Assembly: GCA_021788365.1 (NCBI GenBank)
Contig: JAJYKS010000018.1
Span: 1 to 5,384, forward strand
Direction of reading: 5' to 3'
Length of the DNA stretch: 5,384 nucleotides
Origin: a bacterium
GTDB lineage: Bacteria > Patescibacteria > Microgenomatia > UBA1400 > UBA12108
Position 1 is the first letter of the stretch, and each line of letters starts with the position of its first letter. The position numbers and the translations under genes are program-made. The notes below the pieces were generated by a model. That model saw nothing but the letters and a program-made list of their open reading frames with translations. It did no database searches and was not told the origin of the DNA. This document shows, in pieces, positions 1 to 5,384 of the stretch.

Positions 1-911
1 CATTGAATGGTTTCCTTCAGACCTTTGTCGAAATCGGTTGCGGCAGCAAACCCAAACTCTGCCTTGGCCCGTGACGTATCCAGCATGCGGCGGGGCTGAC
101 CATCGGGCTTTGACTTGTCCCAGACAATATCCCCACTGTAGCCGACGAGATGCTTTATTTTCTCGACCAGATCTTTAATCGAGATCTCGAATCCGGCACC
201 GATATTGACGGGATCGCTTTTGTTGTAGCGCTCCGCTGCCAGGAGGATACCCTCCGCGCAATCGTCTACATACAGGAATTCTCTGGTAGCATTCCCCGTG
301 CCCCACACTTCGACATGCTCAGTGTTGGCCTCTTTTGCCAAGACAAACTTTTTTATCAAAGCGGGGATGACGTGGCTGCTCTTTTCGGCAAAGTTGTCGC
401 CGGGGCCATAGAGGTTTACCGGCAAAAGAAAGATACTATTGAAGCCATATTGGTCGCGGTACGCCGTGCTCTGCACCAGCATCATTTTCTTGGCGAGACC
501 ATAGGGAGCGTTGGTCTCCTCTGGGTAGCCGTTCCAGAGATCGTCTTCTTTAAATGGGATGGGGGCAAATTTGGGGTACGCGCAGATGGTGCCGATCGCG
601 ACGAATTTGCCAACCTTGGCCCTCCGCGCCTCTTCCATCATGTGGGTGCCCATCAGGATGTTGTCGTAGAACATAGTCCCCGGGATTTCCCGGTTGTAGC
701 CGATGCCGCCCACAACGGCGGCCAGGTGGATAACAATATCGGCGTCTTTTACTACTTTGGCGCAGGCTGCGGGGTTGCGTAGATCGTACTCGGCCGAGCG
801 AGGGACGAGAATATTCGCGGCACCGCGCTCCCTAAGCTTGGCGACAATACGAGAGCCGAGGAAGCCGGCCCCACCGGTGACAACAATTTTTTTACCTTCC
901 CAGAAACTCAT
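1..911 (-). CDS. fcl: GDP-L-fucose synthase (GDP-4-keto-6-deoxymannose epimerase/reductase), 3' end outside window
   Basis: This gene starts at ATG 909-911 and reads open through base 1, giving 303 codons. The family is usually about 310-320 residues, so only a short C-terminal tail is missing. The enzyme makes GDP-L-fucose from GDP-4-keto-6-deoxy-D-mannose with NADPH in the cytosol. An extended-SDR fold is visible. The nucleotide-binding TGGAGFLG is at residues 12-19, GTICAYPKF is at 107-115, the Y137-xxx-K141 pair lies in APYGLAKK, NLYGPGDNF is at 166-174, and SSHVIPALI is at 178-186. T108, C110, Y137, K141 and H180 match E. coli Fcl Ser107, Cys109, Tyr136, Lys140 and His179 with a constant offset of one, which supports this start. 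Thr replaces the Ser. The gene lies 22 bases after the upstream GT2 gene and has no Shine-Dalgarno. Hand counts of a few 60-base lines suggest somewhat higher GC than the GT2 gene before it. A partner GDP-mannose dehydratase is not in the window. Confidence 0.93.
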   Translation of the reverse strand, partial: MSFWEGKKIVVTGGAGFLGSRIVAKLRERGAANILVPRSAEYDLRNPAACAKVVKDADIVIHLAAVVGGIGYNREIPGTMFYDNILMGTHMMEEARRAKVGKFVAIGTICAYPKFAPIPFKEDDLWNGYPEETNAPYGLAKKMMLVQSTAYRDQYGFNSIFLLPVNLYGPGDNFAEKSSHVIPALIKKFVLAKEANTEHVEVWGTGNATREFLYVDDCAEGILLAAERYNKSDPVNIGAGFEISIKDLVEKIKHLVGYSGDIVWDKSKPDGQPRRMLDTSRAKAEFGFAAATDFDKGLKETIQ

Positions 912-918
912 GAGGAAT

Positions 919-924
919 AGTATA
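919..924 (-). promoter_or_regulatory. possible -10 box (TATACT) for the GDP-fucose synthase gene
   Basis: On the minus strand the gap before the fucose synthase contains TATACT, one mismatch from the TATAAT consensus, followed by seven bases and then the ATG. Transcription would begin at or one base before the ATG, giving a leaderless mRNA. The hexamer 17 bases further upstream is TCCTCA, a poor -35 match, and there is no extended -10 TG. A chance match in a short AT-rich gap is quite possible. Confidence 0.3.
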
Positions 925-933
925 CCCTACGGA

Positions 934-1713
934 CTAGCCCTTGAGGAGGTTATAGACGACGCGGATCGCGGCGGAGTGGGCGCGGTGAAGCAGAAGTTCG
1001 AGAGAGGTGGCGCCATTTGCTGCGAGCGCCTTGTCTCCCTCTGCCATGAGTTTTGCGCGGGAAGTCTCTGACTTGCTCTCCTCATGGGCACGGAAGCCGG
1101 AAAGGGCTACCCCGAGATCGTGGGGACGAAACTGTTTACTCATGCGTAGCCAGTAGTCGTAGTCCATGACGTAGTGGTACGACTCGTTGAAGGAGCCAAT
1201 CTGCTCGTAGGCATGGCGAGACCAAAAGGTAGAGGGCTGCGGCAACATATTATCTATAATGTGAAGGAGTAACGGCGTGTAGTGGCGTAGTAGAAAACGT
1301 TTGTAAGAGGATATCAGCCGGCTATTTCTCAGAATAACATTGCCCGTCTCGTCTATGACTTCACAATCTCCCGTCATCCAGTCCGCGCGCGTTTTCGCAT
1401 AGTACTCCCCTACTCTCTGCAGGGCGCCAGGTAAAAGAATATCATCAGAGTTGAGATATGCCAGTATCTCACCGCTAGACTTAGCTAATCCCTTGTTGAT
1501 GGCGTGCGACTGACCGAGATCTTTCTCGCTTACCCAGTGGATGCGCTTGCCATAGCTTTTGAGAATATCCACCGTGCCGTCGGTACTCCCCCCATCTATG
1601 ATCCAATATTCGAGGTGGGGGTACTTTTGCGATAGAACACTATCAAGCGTCGCACGAATGTACTTTGCCTGATTAAAGCTCGGCGTGACAATAGAAATCG
1701 TAGGGAGATTCAT
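934..1713 (-). CDS. GT2 family glycosyltransferase (WcaA-like, GT-A fold)
   Basis: This is a 259-residue cytosolic, probably membrane-associated, inverting glycosyltransferase. It would move a sugar from a nucleotide donor onto a growing glycan. Motifs appear in the usual order. PSFNQ is at residues 11-15, IDGGSTDGT at 39-47, DLGQSHAINKG at 65-75, and the metal-binding DxD-type LNSDD at 87-91. QPSTFW is at 159-164, MDYDYWLR (the region of the likely catalytic base) at 183-190, and FRAHEESKS at 207-215. The C-terminal tail (about 236-259) is a hydrophobic/basic helix candidate that might touch the membrane. There is no clear transmembrane segment. The ATG shares an ATGA overlap with the stop of the DUF2304 gene, so translation is likely coupled. 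Only a weak AGAAG lies upstream. Donor and acceptor cannot be told from sequence. The adjacent GDP-fucose synthase does not make it a fucosyltransferase, since GT2 enzymes rarely are. Confidence 0.92.
   Translation of the reverse strand: MNLPTISIVTPSFNQAKYIRATLDSVLSQKYPHLEYWIIDGGSTDGTVDILKSYGKRIHWVSEKDLGQSHAINKGLAKSSGEILAYLNSDDILLPGALQRVGEYYAKTRADWMTGDCEVIDETGNVILRNSRLISSYKRFLLRHYTPLLLHIIDNMLPQPSTFWSRHAYEQIGSFNESYHYVMDYDYWLRMSKQFRPHDLGVALSGFRAHEESKSETSRAKLMAEGDKALAANGATSLELLLHRAHSAAIRVVYNLLKG
1710..1713 (-). other. ATGA stop/start overlap (DUF2304 gene to GT2 gene)
   Basis: The TGA that ends the DUF2304 gene overlaps the ATG of the following GT2 gene by one reading-frame shift (ATGA). This arrangement commonly allows termination-reinitiation and co-translation from one mRNA. 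Confidence 0.85.
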
Positions 1714-2057
1714 GCGCGTTTCTTCTTGACGTCCCGAAGAGCTAGCTCGCGAATGAGCGTGGAGATCTGTGTGCGCAAATCTTCTATGTATATGTAAGCG
1801 CGAAATACGAGATAAAAGAGGAGCGCGATCGACGAATAGACGATCACATCTACGCCGCGGCTGATACCAACCATTTGTGCGATCGACGTGGTCTCATTCG
1901 GGAAAAACACGGCGAGGGTTGCCGCTGCCCAGACACATAGCCAGAACGCGAGACTGCCGAGGTGCAGAGAACCTCCGCGAAACCGCGCGATAGCGCGTGT
2001 GGCGGCAAACACGATAAAAAGTAAAAGGCCTAGTTGTATCGGCAACAATAATGTCAT
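1710..2057 (-). CDS. DUF2304 family small membrane protein
   Basis: This 115-residue integral membrane protein matches the DUF2304 pattern in length, hydrophobic profile, its SRGVD-V-x-Y stretch (residues 66-74) and its position beside a GT2 gene. Three transmembrane helices are visible, at about 3-20, 34-52 and 69-87. A cytosolic-looking helix follows at 89-110 and ends in a basic KKKRA tail. In that helix I91, L94, I98, L101 and L105 fall on a perfect 3-4-3-4 heptad spacing, so a short coiled coil is likely. The gene overlaps both neighbours by ATGA: the DPM1-like gene upstream and the WcaA-like gene downstream. The family has no established biochemical role that I can state. The arrangement suggests it is a membrane partner of the upstream DPM1-like transferase, which has no membrane anchor of its own. 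That role is an inference. No Shine-Dalgarno precedes its start. Confidence 0.82.
   Translation of the reverse strand: MTLLLPIQLGLLLFIVFAATRAIARFRGGSLHLGSLAFWLCVWAAATLAVFFPNETTSIAQMVGISRGVDVIVYSSIALLFYLVFRAYIYIEDLRTQISTLIRELALRDVKKKRA
2054..2057 (-). other. ATGA stop/start overlap (DPM1-like gene to DUF2304 gene)
   Basis: The TGA of the DPM1-like gene overlaps the ATG of the DUF2304 gene. The DUF2304 start has no recognisable Shine-Dalgarno (it is preceded by CTCTACAGACT), so reinitiation by ribosomes leaving the upstream gene is the likely route of translation. Confidence 0.85.
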
Positions 2058-2725
2058 AGTCTGTAGAGCAATTTTAGCAGAATCTTGAGACCGTTGGCGT
2101 TCCTTTGCCCCTTTCCGAGCGAGTATTTTGTATAGCGGATATGAATGGGGATCTCCGTATATTTGAGATGGAGACGGTGAATCTCTCCGTATAGCTCGCT
2201 CGATACCTCCATGCGATTGCTTTTTAGATAAATTGTTTCTATGGCGCGGCGTGAAAACGCACGAAAACCCGATTGGGAATCTGATGTCCAGACCCCAAAA
2301 AATAGGAACGTGACTATGTTGCCAGCAAGCAGTACAAAGCGACGAGTTCGTGGCATGCCCGAGTGACTCCCGCGAAACCGACTCCCTACGACGACGTCAT
2401 ATCCGTCAGTAATTTTTTGGAGTGCGTGGGGAATATCGGCCGCGTCGTGCTGGCCATCTGCATCGAACGTGATACACGACGTATATCCTTCTCGTTTGGC
2501 ATATTCCAGCCCAGTCATGATGGCAGCGCCTAGGCCGCAATTTTTACGGTGAGAGAGGACTACGTCGGCACATGCGTATGCAACCGTTTGGGTGCCATCT
2601 GTCGAGCCGTCGTCGACTACTACAATCGTGGCGGTTGGCGATACTCGCCGAACACTCGCGACCGTATCTTGTAAGACAGGCGCTTCGTTGAATGCCGGAA
2701 TGATGACTGCTATTTTTTCTGCCAT
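2054..2725 (-). CDS. DPM1-like GT2 polyprenyl-phosphate glycosyltransferase
   Basis: This 223-residue cytosolic-face enzyme is predicted to transfer a hexose (mannose from GDP-mannose or glucose from UDP-glucose, undecided) to a polyprenyl phosphate. The product would be a lipid-linked sugar donor. It shows PAFNEAPVL at residues 10-18, VVDDGSTDGT at 37-46, CGLGAAIMTGL at 63-73, and the metal-binding DADGQHD at 88-94. VGSRF is at 113-117, SDSQSGFRAFSRR at 148-160, and a basic YTKYSLGKGQ at 198-207. These are the signatures of the DPM1/DPG synthase group. Unlike GtrB-type enzymes, it ends at residue 223 without C-terminal transmembrane helices. The only long hydrophobic stretch (about 129-146) belongs to the catalytic domain of this family. 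The start lies one base after the TAA of the upstream GT-C gene, with an imperfect AGAAG six bases before the ATG. The following DUF2304 gene may supply the membrane anchor. Confidence 0.9.
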   Translation of the reverse strand: MAEKIAVIIPAFNEAPVLQDTVASVRRVSPTATIVVVDDGSTDGTQTVAYACADVVLSHRKNCGLGAAIMTGLEYAKREGYTSCITFDADGQHDAADIPHALQKITDGYDVVVGSRFRGSHSGMPRTRRFVLLAGNIVTFLFFGVWTSDSQSGFRAFSRRAIETIYLKSNRMEVSSELYGEIHRLHLKYTEIPIHIRYTKYSLGKGQRNANGLKILLKLLYRL

Positions 2726-2726
2726 A

Positions 2727-4193
2727 TTAGTCTTCTGTTAGGTACGCAGTATACCCCCCGGAAACAAATCGTACACTTTTCGGTGGTGAGACCTCATTTG
2801 TCGCTCCCACGTGTACTGTGTAATGCGGGGTTCCCTGGTGCATATCTTGCGGATAGAGCCAGCCGAGGGACGCGTCGGCGGAACTTGCCACCGGTTTGTA
2901 GCCGTACACGGAAAATAGGTAGCGCCAGCCACCATATTTGTGACACGTTCCCTCTTCTACGAGCGCGTATGGAGCGCCGTGCATATACTCTGCCACCATG
3001 TTTACCAAATGGTGTTTGGCGGAAAGACCGACAGTGCTGTCGGCCGAAAAAATGGTGTACCCGCTAGCGACAATCAATACGGCCGCACCAAGCGGTACCA
3101 ATTTGCGGAGGAGAAAAACCGTGTCGAGGCGGGAGACGACGGCCAAGAGATACAGGGGAAAAAGCCCTAGCGCGTAGTAGTCGGTTACTGCCTGGGGAAA
3201 GGCAATAAATGATAGGGTTAGCACGAGCAGCATAGAGGCTATGACAGCGCTTTCCCTGCGCTGCCACGCGGAGCGAGAGACCAGAAACCAAAGAAGAAGT
3301 ACAAAGGCGATGCCGCCTCCAACGAGCGACGGAGTTGTATAGATACTTCCTGCACACCCCGGGCGAAGTTCCATCTGTATATCTCGCCACGGGCGTAGCC
3401 ACCACATGCGAGCGAGTGCAGCGGAAAACTGATGCGCATGATCCCCCAGCGAAAACGACGTACCGGCGCCCCTCGTCGTTAGGAGCCGGTACGGTGTCAA
3501 TATATTGCTTCCCGCATGATAGTAGTCGAAGACAATAAGGGGCGCGAACATAAAGGCAAGGGTAAGGAGTGATGTGAGCCATACCTTACGATTGATAGAT
3601 TTGCGTACTTTCCAAACAAAATACGCGGCCACACCCCACAGAGGAACGAGGGCGAGATGGACATGGAAGATGGCCCCCAACGCGGCAGCCAGAACGACAA
3701 GCCACCACGGACTCTTTTTTATTTTTACCAGCGCGATCGCGATTGCTACCGACAAAAGCGGGGCAGCCGAGGGGTTCCAGTACCGTTGATCAAAAAACAC
3801 GAGGAGTGGCAGTGCTGCGTAGAGCACGCCGGCATATACCCCAACCCGTCGGTTCCATACGAGCGATCCAAGATACACGACCAGCCCTGCCGTGACTGCG
3901 CCAAGTACTGCGGCGACATAGCCTGTGAGGAGCGGATCACCGCCCGAAAGCTTGAGCCATAGTGCCGTAAAATAGGTCCAGTACGGACCGAGGTAAAATC
4001 CCGTTGCGCCAGCCGAGACACCGATCCAGATGCGATGGAAATGCTGTACGATGGTTGCGGCGTAGGTCGCCTGATATTCTTCGTCGGCGGTAAAAACCAT
4101 GCGGGCCGGTAGCTCATATAGGCGCATCCCGAGGGCAAGGAGCCCAACCAGAATAGGACCACTATTTCGTAAGTTCGTAAAGCGCATATTCAT
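2727..4193 (-). CDS. Polytopic GT-C glycosyltransferase (GT39/PMT_2-like), 11 predicted TM helices
   Basis: This 488-residue membrane protein probably transfers a sugar from a polyprenyl-phosphate carrier to an acceptor outside the cytoplasmic membrane. TM helices are seen near 12-27, 86-112, 116-136, 143-157, 162-176, 180-194, 204-223, 288-306, 315-333, 338-354 and 364-381. Basic residues cluster in the even gaps, giving an N-in, C-out topology. TADEEY at 35-40 sits in the first outer loop, where GT-C enzymes carry the catalytic acid. YLGP at 67-70, WNPSAAPLL at 139-147, HVHL at 177-180, FDYYH at 222-226 and DYYALGLFP at 338-346 fit this group. A soluble outer domain follows (about 385-488). 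The protein's only two cysteines, C280 and C417, both face outward in this model. The start overlaps the upstream gene by 32 bases. Met3 (ATG ending at 4187) is an equally possible start, and neither has a Shine-Dalgarno. Sugar and acceptor are unknown. Confidence 0.88.
   Translation of the reverse strand: MNMRFTNLRNSGPILVGLLALGMRLYELPARMVFTADEEYQATYAATIVQHFHRIWIGVSAGATGFYLGPYWTYFTALWLKLSGGDPLLTGYVAAVLGAVTAGLVVYLGSLVWNRRVGVYAGVLYAALPLLVFFDQRYWNPSAAPLLSVAIAIALVKIKKSPWWLVVLAAALGAIFHVHLALVPLWGVAAYFVWKVRKSINRKVWLTSLLTLAFMFAPLIVFDYYHAGSNILTPYRLLTTRGAGTSFSLGDHAHQFSAALARMWWLRPWRDIQMELRPGCAGSIYTTPSLVGGGIAFVLLLWFLVSRSAWQRRESAVIASMLLVLTLSFIAFPQAVTDYYALGLFPLYLLAVVSRLDTVFLLRKLVPLGAAVLIVASGYTIFSADSTVGLSAKHHLVNMVAEYMHGAPYALVEEGTCHKYGGWRYLFSVYGYKPVASSADASLGWLYPQDMHQGTPHYTVHVGATNEVSPPKSVRFVSGGYTAYLTED
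4162..4193 (-). other. 32-base coding overlap between the two GT-C genes
   Basis: The last ten codons and stop (TAG, 4162-4164) of the first GT-C gene are read in another frame as the first residues of the second. If the second gene starts at its Met3, the overlap is 26 bases. Both candidate ATGs lie inside the upstream gene and lack a Shine-Dalgarno, so translation of the second gene probably depends on that of the first. Confidence 0.75.
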
Positions 4194-5384
4194 TGCCCGC
4201 TACACTGCTTAATTCTGTTTGCTTTTTTGCGTGTAGTACTGCTATTTCCCACGGCTGGTTGATGAGCAAATTTTCTCCACGAACTGCGACGACAAAAAGT
4301 GTATCTGCCGATGGATACGCCTCGATCCCTAGTGGCGGCTTGCGGAGGCGGTAGGTAAGTATGTAGCGCATAACATACGCACGATATTCTGAGTCGGGTT
4401 TATATACAATATTGTAGGGACCGGTGACGTGTGCCGCGACGACGGCCGACATGGCAAGCACGTCAGGCGCGGTTATTTTTGGCTGAGCCGTACCCCACTG
4501 CACGGTCTTTGCCCCAAGATTTGCCACAATATATAGTGCCACAATCGTGTATCCGAGCAGCCTCCAGCGCTTGCAAACCCAATCGACTAGCATACCCCCA
4601 GCGATACAAAGCGCGGGGATGAATTGAAAGAAATGATAGATATTTAACCTTGTCTGCCCCGGGTGATGCAATGTGTCGATGGCATATGTCCACAATGTGC
4701 GTAGCGTGTACCAATCATGCCGGATGTCGAACGCGATAACGGGTAGTTGTGGAACAAGGAAGCCCACGCCATAAAGGACCAGTGTCTGCCATTTTTTCTT
4801 CGTAAAAATAAGGGTTAGTAGACCAACGATGATCGCCGTCCCCAGATAAAGATACTCAAATGCGTACCCTGTACCGGAAAGAATCCCCAGCGCAAGTGGT
4901 ATCCACCACTTATCCTGCTTTCCTTCTTTGTATAACAAATATAGTGTTACAAGCCCAAGGAGTGGTACGGCATTGTGAATCCACAGTGTCAGCGATTGTT
5001 CGATCATCACCGTATTAAACAGAAAGAAGGCGGTGGCGAAGAGTGACACCCTTCGTGATAGTTTCATCTTGCGGGATAGCCAGTATATGGCAGCCGCAGT
5101 CACTATATTGGTGAACAATGCCACATAGGTCATCGCGATGGGATCCCCGTGGGTTATAAGAAGTGGTGGCATGAGAAGGTAGTTGTATAGAGGGTTTACC
5201 AGCACCATGTGACCGTCGTGTGTTACCCGCTGCACGTTGGCCATGCCAAGCAGTGAAAATTTGTCGTATACATAACTGGCGGTTGTCGCGAGTGTCATCC
5301 CCTGTTCCATGCTGAGCGTAATGCGATTAGAAAAATGGTAGAGCCTGACCCATAGTGCCGCCACTATAAGTGTCCCGACGATAA
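4162..5384 (-). CDS. Polytopic GT-C glycosyltransferase (GT39/PMT_2-like), 5' end outside window
   Basis: The frame is open to the window edge. A GTG at 5362-5364 could be read as a start, but it falls inside a hydrophobic run (LIVAALWV) that looks like TM1, so the true start is probably beyond base 5384. Residues are numbered from that GTG. After TM1 come an outer loop with MEQG at 19-22 (catalytic-acid position, Glu instead of the usual Asp), NPLYNYLLMP at 57-66, WIHNAVPLL at 128-136 and FDIRHDWYTLRTL at 212-224. About nine TM helices are visible (near the edge to 6, 74-95, 104-119, 130-144, 153-168, 171-187, 194-212, 243-260, 268-283). An outer C-terminal domain follows (about 290-400). 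Motif order and tail match the downstream GT-C gene, so the two are diverged paralogues. This one lacks the last helix pair and its YY-P motif. Probable role: transfer of a lipid-linked sugar outside the membrane; specificity unknown. Confidence 0.83.
   Translation of the reverse strand, partial: IVGTLIVAALWVRLYHFSNRITLSMEQGMTLATTASYVYDKFSLLGMANVQRVTHDGHMVLVNPLYNYLLMPPLLITHGDPIAMTYVALFTNIVTAAAIYWLSRKMKLSRRVSLFATAFFLFNTVMIEQSLTLWIHNAVPLLGLVTLYLLYKEGKQDKWWIPLALGILSGTGYAFEYLYLGTAIIVGLLTLIFTKKKWQTLVLYGVGFLVPQLPVIAFDIRHDWYTLRTLWTYAIDTLHHPGQTRLNIYHFFQFIPALCIAGGMLVDWVCKRWRLLGYTIVALYIVANLGAKTVQWGTAQPKITAPDVLAMSAVVAAHVTGPYNIVYKPDSEYRAYVMRYILTYRLRKPPLGIEAYPSADTLFVVAVRGENLLINQPWEIAVLHAKKQTELSSVAGNEYALYELTK

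Noticed and set aside
150..782. A 210-codon open frame on the plus strand
   Set aside because: It lies antisense to the fucose synthase, whose conserved catalytic motifs are read on the minus strand. Its own translation shows no recognisable domain.
703..1071. Plus-strand open frame crossing the gap between the GT2 and fucose synthase genes
   Set aside because: It is antisense to two well-supported genes, has no visible family signature and has no ribosome binding site worth noting.
934..1713. WcaA-like GT2 enzyme as the fucosyltransferase that uses the GDP-fucose
   Set aside because: Known bacterial fucosyltransferases mostly belong to other families (such as GT10 and GT11). Adjacency alone does not support this donor.
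3028..3043. Perfect 7-base inverted repeat (CCGACAG-TG-CTGTCGG) with a run of A nearby, resembling a terminator
   Set aside because: It lies inside the coding sequence of the longer GT-C gene, in the linker after TM11. On the transcribed strand the T run comes before the stem, not after it, so it does not fit an intrinsic terminator.
3064..3582. A 172-codon minus-strand open frame inside the longer GT-C gene
   Set aside because: It is an alternative frame of a gene with a full set of TM helices and motifs. Its translation is rich in Arg, Ser and Cys in a way typical of a shifted frame.
3746..4162. A 138-codon minus-strand open frame beginning right beside the stop of the first GT-C gene
   Set aside because: The position is suggestive, but the frame is a shadow of the GT-C gene that starts at 4193 and continues through this region with conserved motifs.
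5362..5364. GTG as the true start of the first GT-C gene
   Set aside because: The frame stays open to the window edge, and the residues before the GTG (IVGTLI) continue the first transmembrane helix, so an upstream start is more likely.

Overview
This 5.4 kb window is one block of six genes, all on the minus strand. It looks like part of a cell-surface glycan or glycoprotein biosynthesis operon. Transcription runs from the high-coordinate end to the low end. In order the genes are: a polytopic GT-C glycosyltransferase (its 5' end lies outside the window), a second and longer GT-C glycosyltransferase, a DPM1-like GT2 polyprenyl-phosphate sugar synthase, a small DUF2304 membrane protein, a WcaA-like GT2 transferase, and a GDP-L-fucose synthase (its last few codons lie outside the window). 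There are no RNA genes, mobile elements, CRISPR arrays or long repeats, and the longest non-coding stretch is 22 bases.

The first five genes are packed tightly. A 32-base overlap joins the two GT-C genes, a 1-base gap leads to the DPM1-like gene, and two ATGA stop/start overlaps follow (2054-2057 and 1710-1713). The fucose synthase is set apart by a 22-base gap. That gap has no Shine-Dalgarno sequence but contains a TATACT box seven bases before its ATG, so this gene may also have its own, possibly leaderless, transcript.

A coherent reading is as follows. The cytosolic DPM1-like enzyme loads a sugar onto a polyprenyl phosphate, perhaps held at the membrane by the DUF2304 protein. After flipping, the two GT-C enzymes could use that lipid-linked sugar on the outer face of the membrane. 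The second GT2 enzyme and the GDP-fucose synthase would serve the cytosolic side of the same glycan pathway. A GDP-mannose 4,6-dehydratase, a GtrA-type flippase and a fucosyltransferase are not in the window and might be next to it.

The organism cannot be fixed from the sequence. A bacterium is likely. The combination of GT39-like membrane transferases with conserved exoplasmic tails, a DPM1-like GT2 plus DUF2304 pair, moderate GC and few Shine-Dalgarno sites resembles Candidate Phyla Radiation (Patescibacteria) genomes, but this is an inference. No wholly new system is evident. The most interesting points are the possible DPM1/DPM3-like pairing, the two diverged GT-C paralogues, and the possibly leaderless fucose synthase gene.
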